From the NCBI GenBank assembly GCA_917880885.1, contig OU862917.1, forward strand, positions 50,576,727-50,640,726: DNA of 64,000 bases, given 5' to 3'. The position numbers and the translations under genes are program-made. Source of the DNA: Limnephilus marmoratus (taxonomy: Eukaryota; Arthropoda; Insecta; Trichoptera; Limnephilidae). Shown piece by piece: positions 63,521 through 64,000 of this stretch. Positions within the stretch are counted from its first letter, which is position 1. Every line of letters begins with the position of its first letter. The notes beneath the pieces are model-generated. The model saw only the letters and a list, made by a program, of their open reading frames with translations. It did not search any database and was not told the DNA's origin.

Positions 63521-64000
63521 GTATATTTTTATAAGAATTCATGATTGTTGATCGTTTGGATATTCAGAGCAGTTCATTCTGATAATATAAGTATCACAAA
63601 CCTGTGAAAAGTCACTGGATAATCGTAGATGTGCTGTTGCGTACTAATATCTCGTTGAAACGTGTTCCACTATTATCATGCGAGTAGCAGTGCGCGGGAA
63701 CGGGTTCAATAATTTCCCGGGGTTAGAGGTTTGTTTATTTTGGCGGTCAAATTGGACTAATTGGAGGTAAAAAAAAGTCTCGTCTAATGAGGAAATCTCG
63801 ACAAATCAGTGCCAATTTTCAAAATTGACAATTAAAATAATGTTCTGGTCAAATTATTATCCATATTACAGGCTGGTACTTTACGCTCGTCTGAATAATC
63901 CAAACACACACTTCCAATTTTGAAAATGCAAAAGTTCATTTAACCGGAGTCACAGACATACAGAATTAAAACCAAAATTATTTTTTTTAATTAAATTCTT
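63521..64000. other. no gene recognised
   Basis: AT-rich with no supported frame up to the window end. Confidence 0.35.

Noticed and set aside
1..64000. CRISPR array, bacterial operon or phage-like defence system
   Set aside because: No regularly spaced direct repeats of CRISPR size and no prokaryotic gene layout. The 14-mers at 52460-53703 are irregularly spaced and on both strands.

Overview
The window is AT-rich animal DNA, almost certainly from an insect or another arthropod. It is packed with retroelements and DNA transposons and has no operons or dense coding. The clues are an errantivirus-type (gypsy-group) LTR element with an F-type envelope frame, a Penelope-like element, several non-LTR (LINE) families, Pol III tRNA-like SINEs, Helitron-like ends, hAT-like and Harbinger-like elements, and foldback elements. 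I found no complete host gene. The only candidate host exon is a 94-codon minus-strand frame at 28702-28983, preceded by a good splice acceptor. Two CpG-rich patches at the window edges (1-310 and 63240-63520) look like promoters or 5' exons but cannot be tied to a gene.

Layout. 1-5 kb: CpG-rich start, a 231-bp MITE, a retroposon with a 3' hairpin, and a 1.15-kb element with a TTA duplication. 5-16 kb: LINE scraps, a SINE, one TTAA-flanked element, a LINE 3' half, and a 73-bp G-rich tract. 16-24 kb: a Penelope-like reverse transcriptase on the minus strand, tRNA-like inverted-repeat elements, retroposons, a small Helitron and a 2.2-kb decayed LINE. 24.2-25.3 kb: a hAT-like element with an exact 8-bp duplication and TATCGATA-rich ends. 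26-32 kb: repeats, the candidate exon and four LINE/retroposon fragments. 32.6-39.7 kb: Helitron-like copies with purine-rich cores, SINEs, and a second TTAA element. 41.5-47.1 kb: a decayed MADF-domain gene between inverted repeats, split by a 4.9-kb errantivirus copy whose 609-bp LTRs differ at one base. 47.4-51.3 kb: inverted Penelope-like ends and a 5'-truncated LINE with a nearly complete reverse transcriptase. 51.6-56.1 kb: a nest of at least three transposition layers. 56-64 kb: a LINE fragment interrupted by a retroposon, a complete SINE, a large foldback, a third TTAA element and a CpG-rich end.

How the parts work together. Nothing acts as a host pathway. The relationships are between parasites. 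LINEs supply reverse transcriptase. A short retroposon family shares its 3' hairpin tail with a LINE in the same window and may be mobilised by it. The errantivirus copy has lost reverse transcriptase, RNase H and the integrase core, yet its near-identical LTRs show recent movement, so it was probably mobilised in trans or deleted very recently. The least explained object is a 1616-bp element at 52101-53716 carrying seven exact copies of the 14-mer GTTGCACCCGCGAT.
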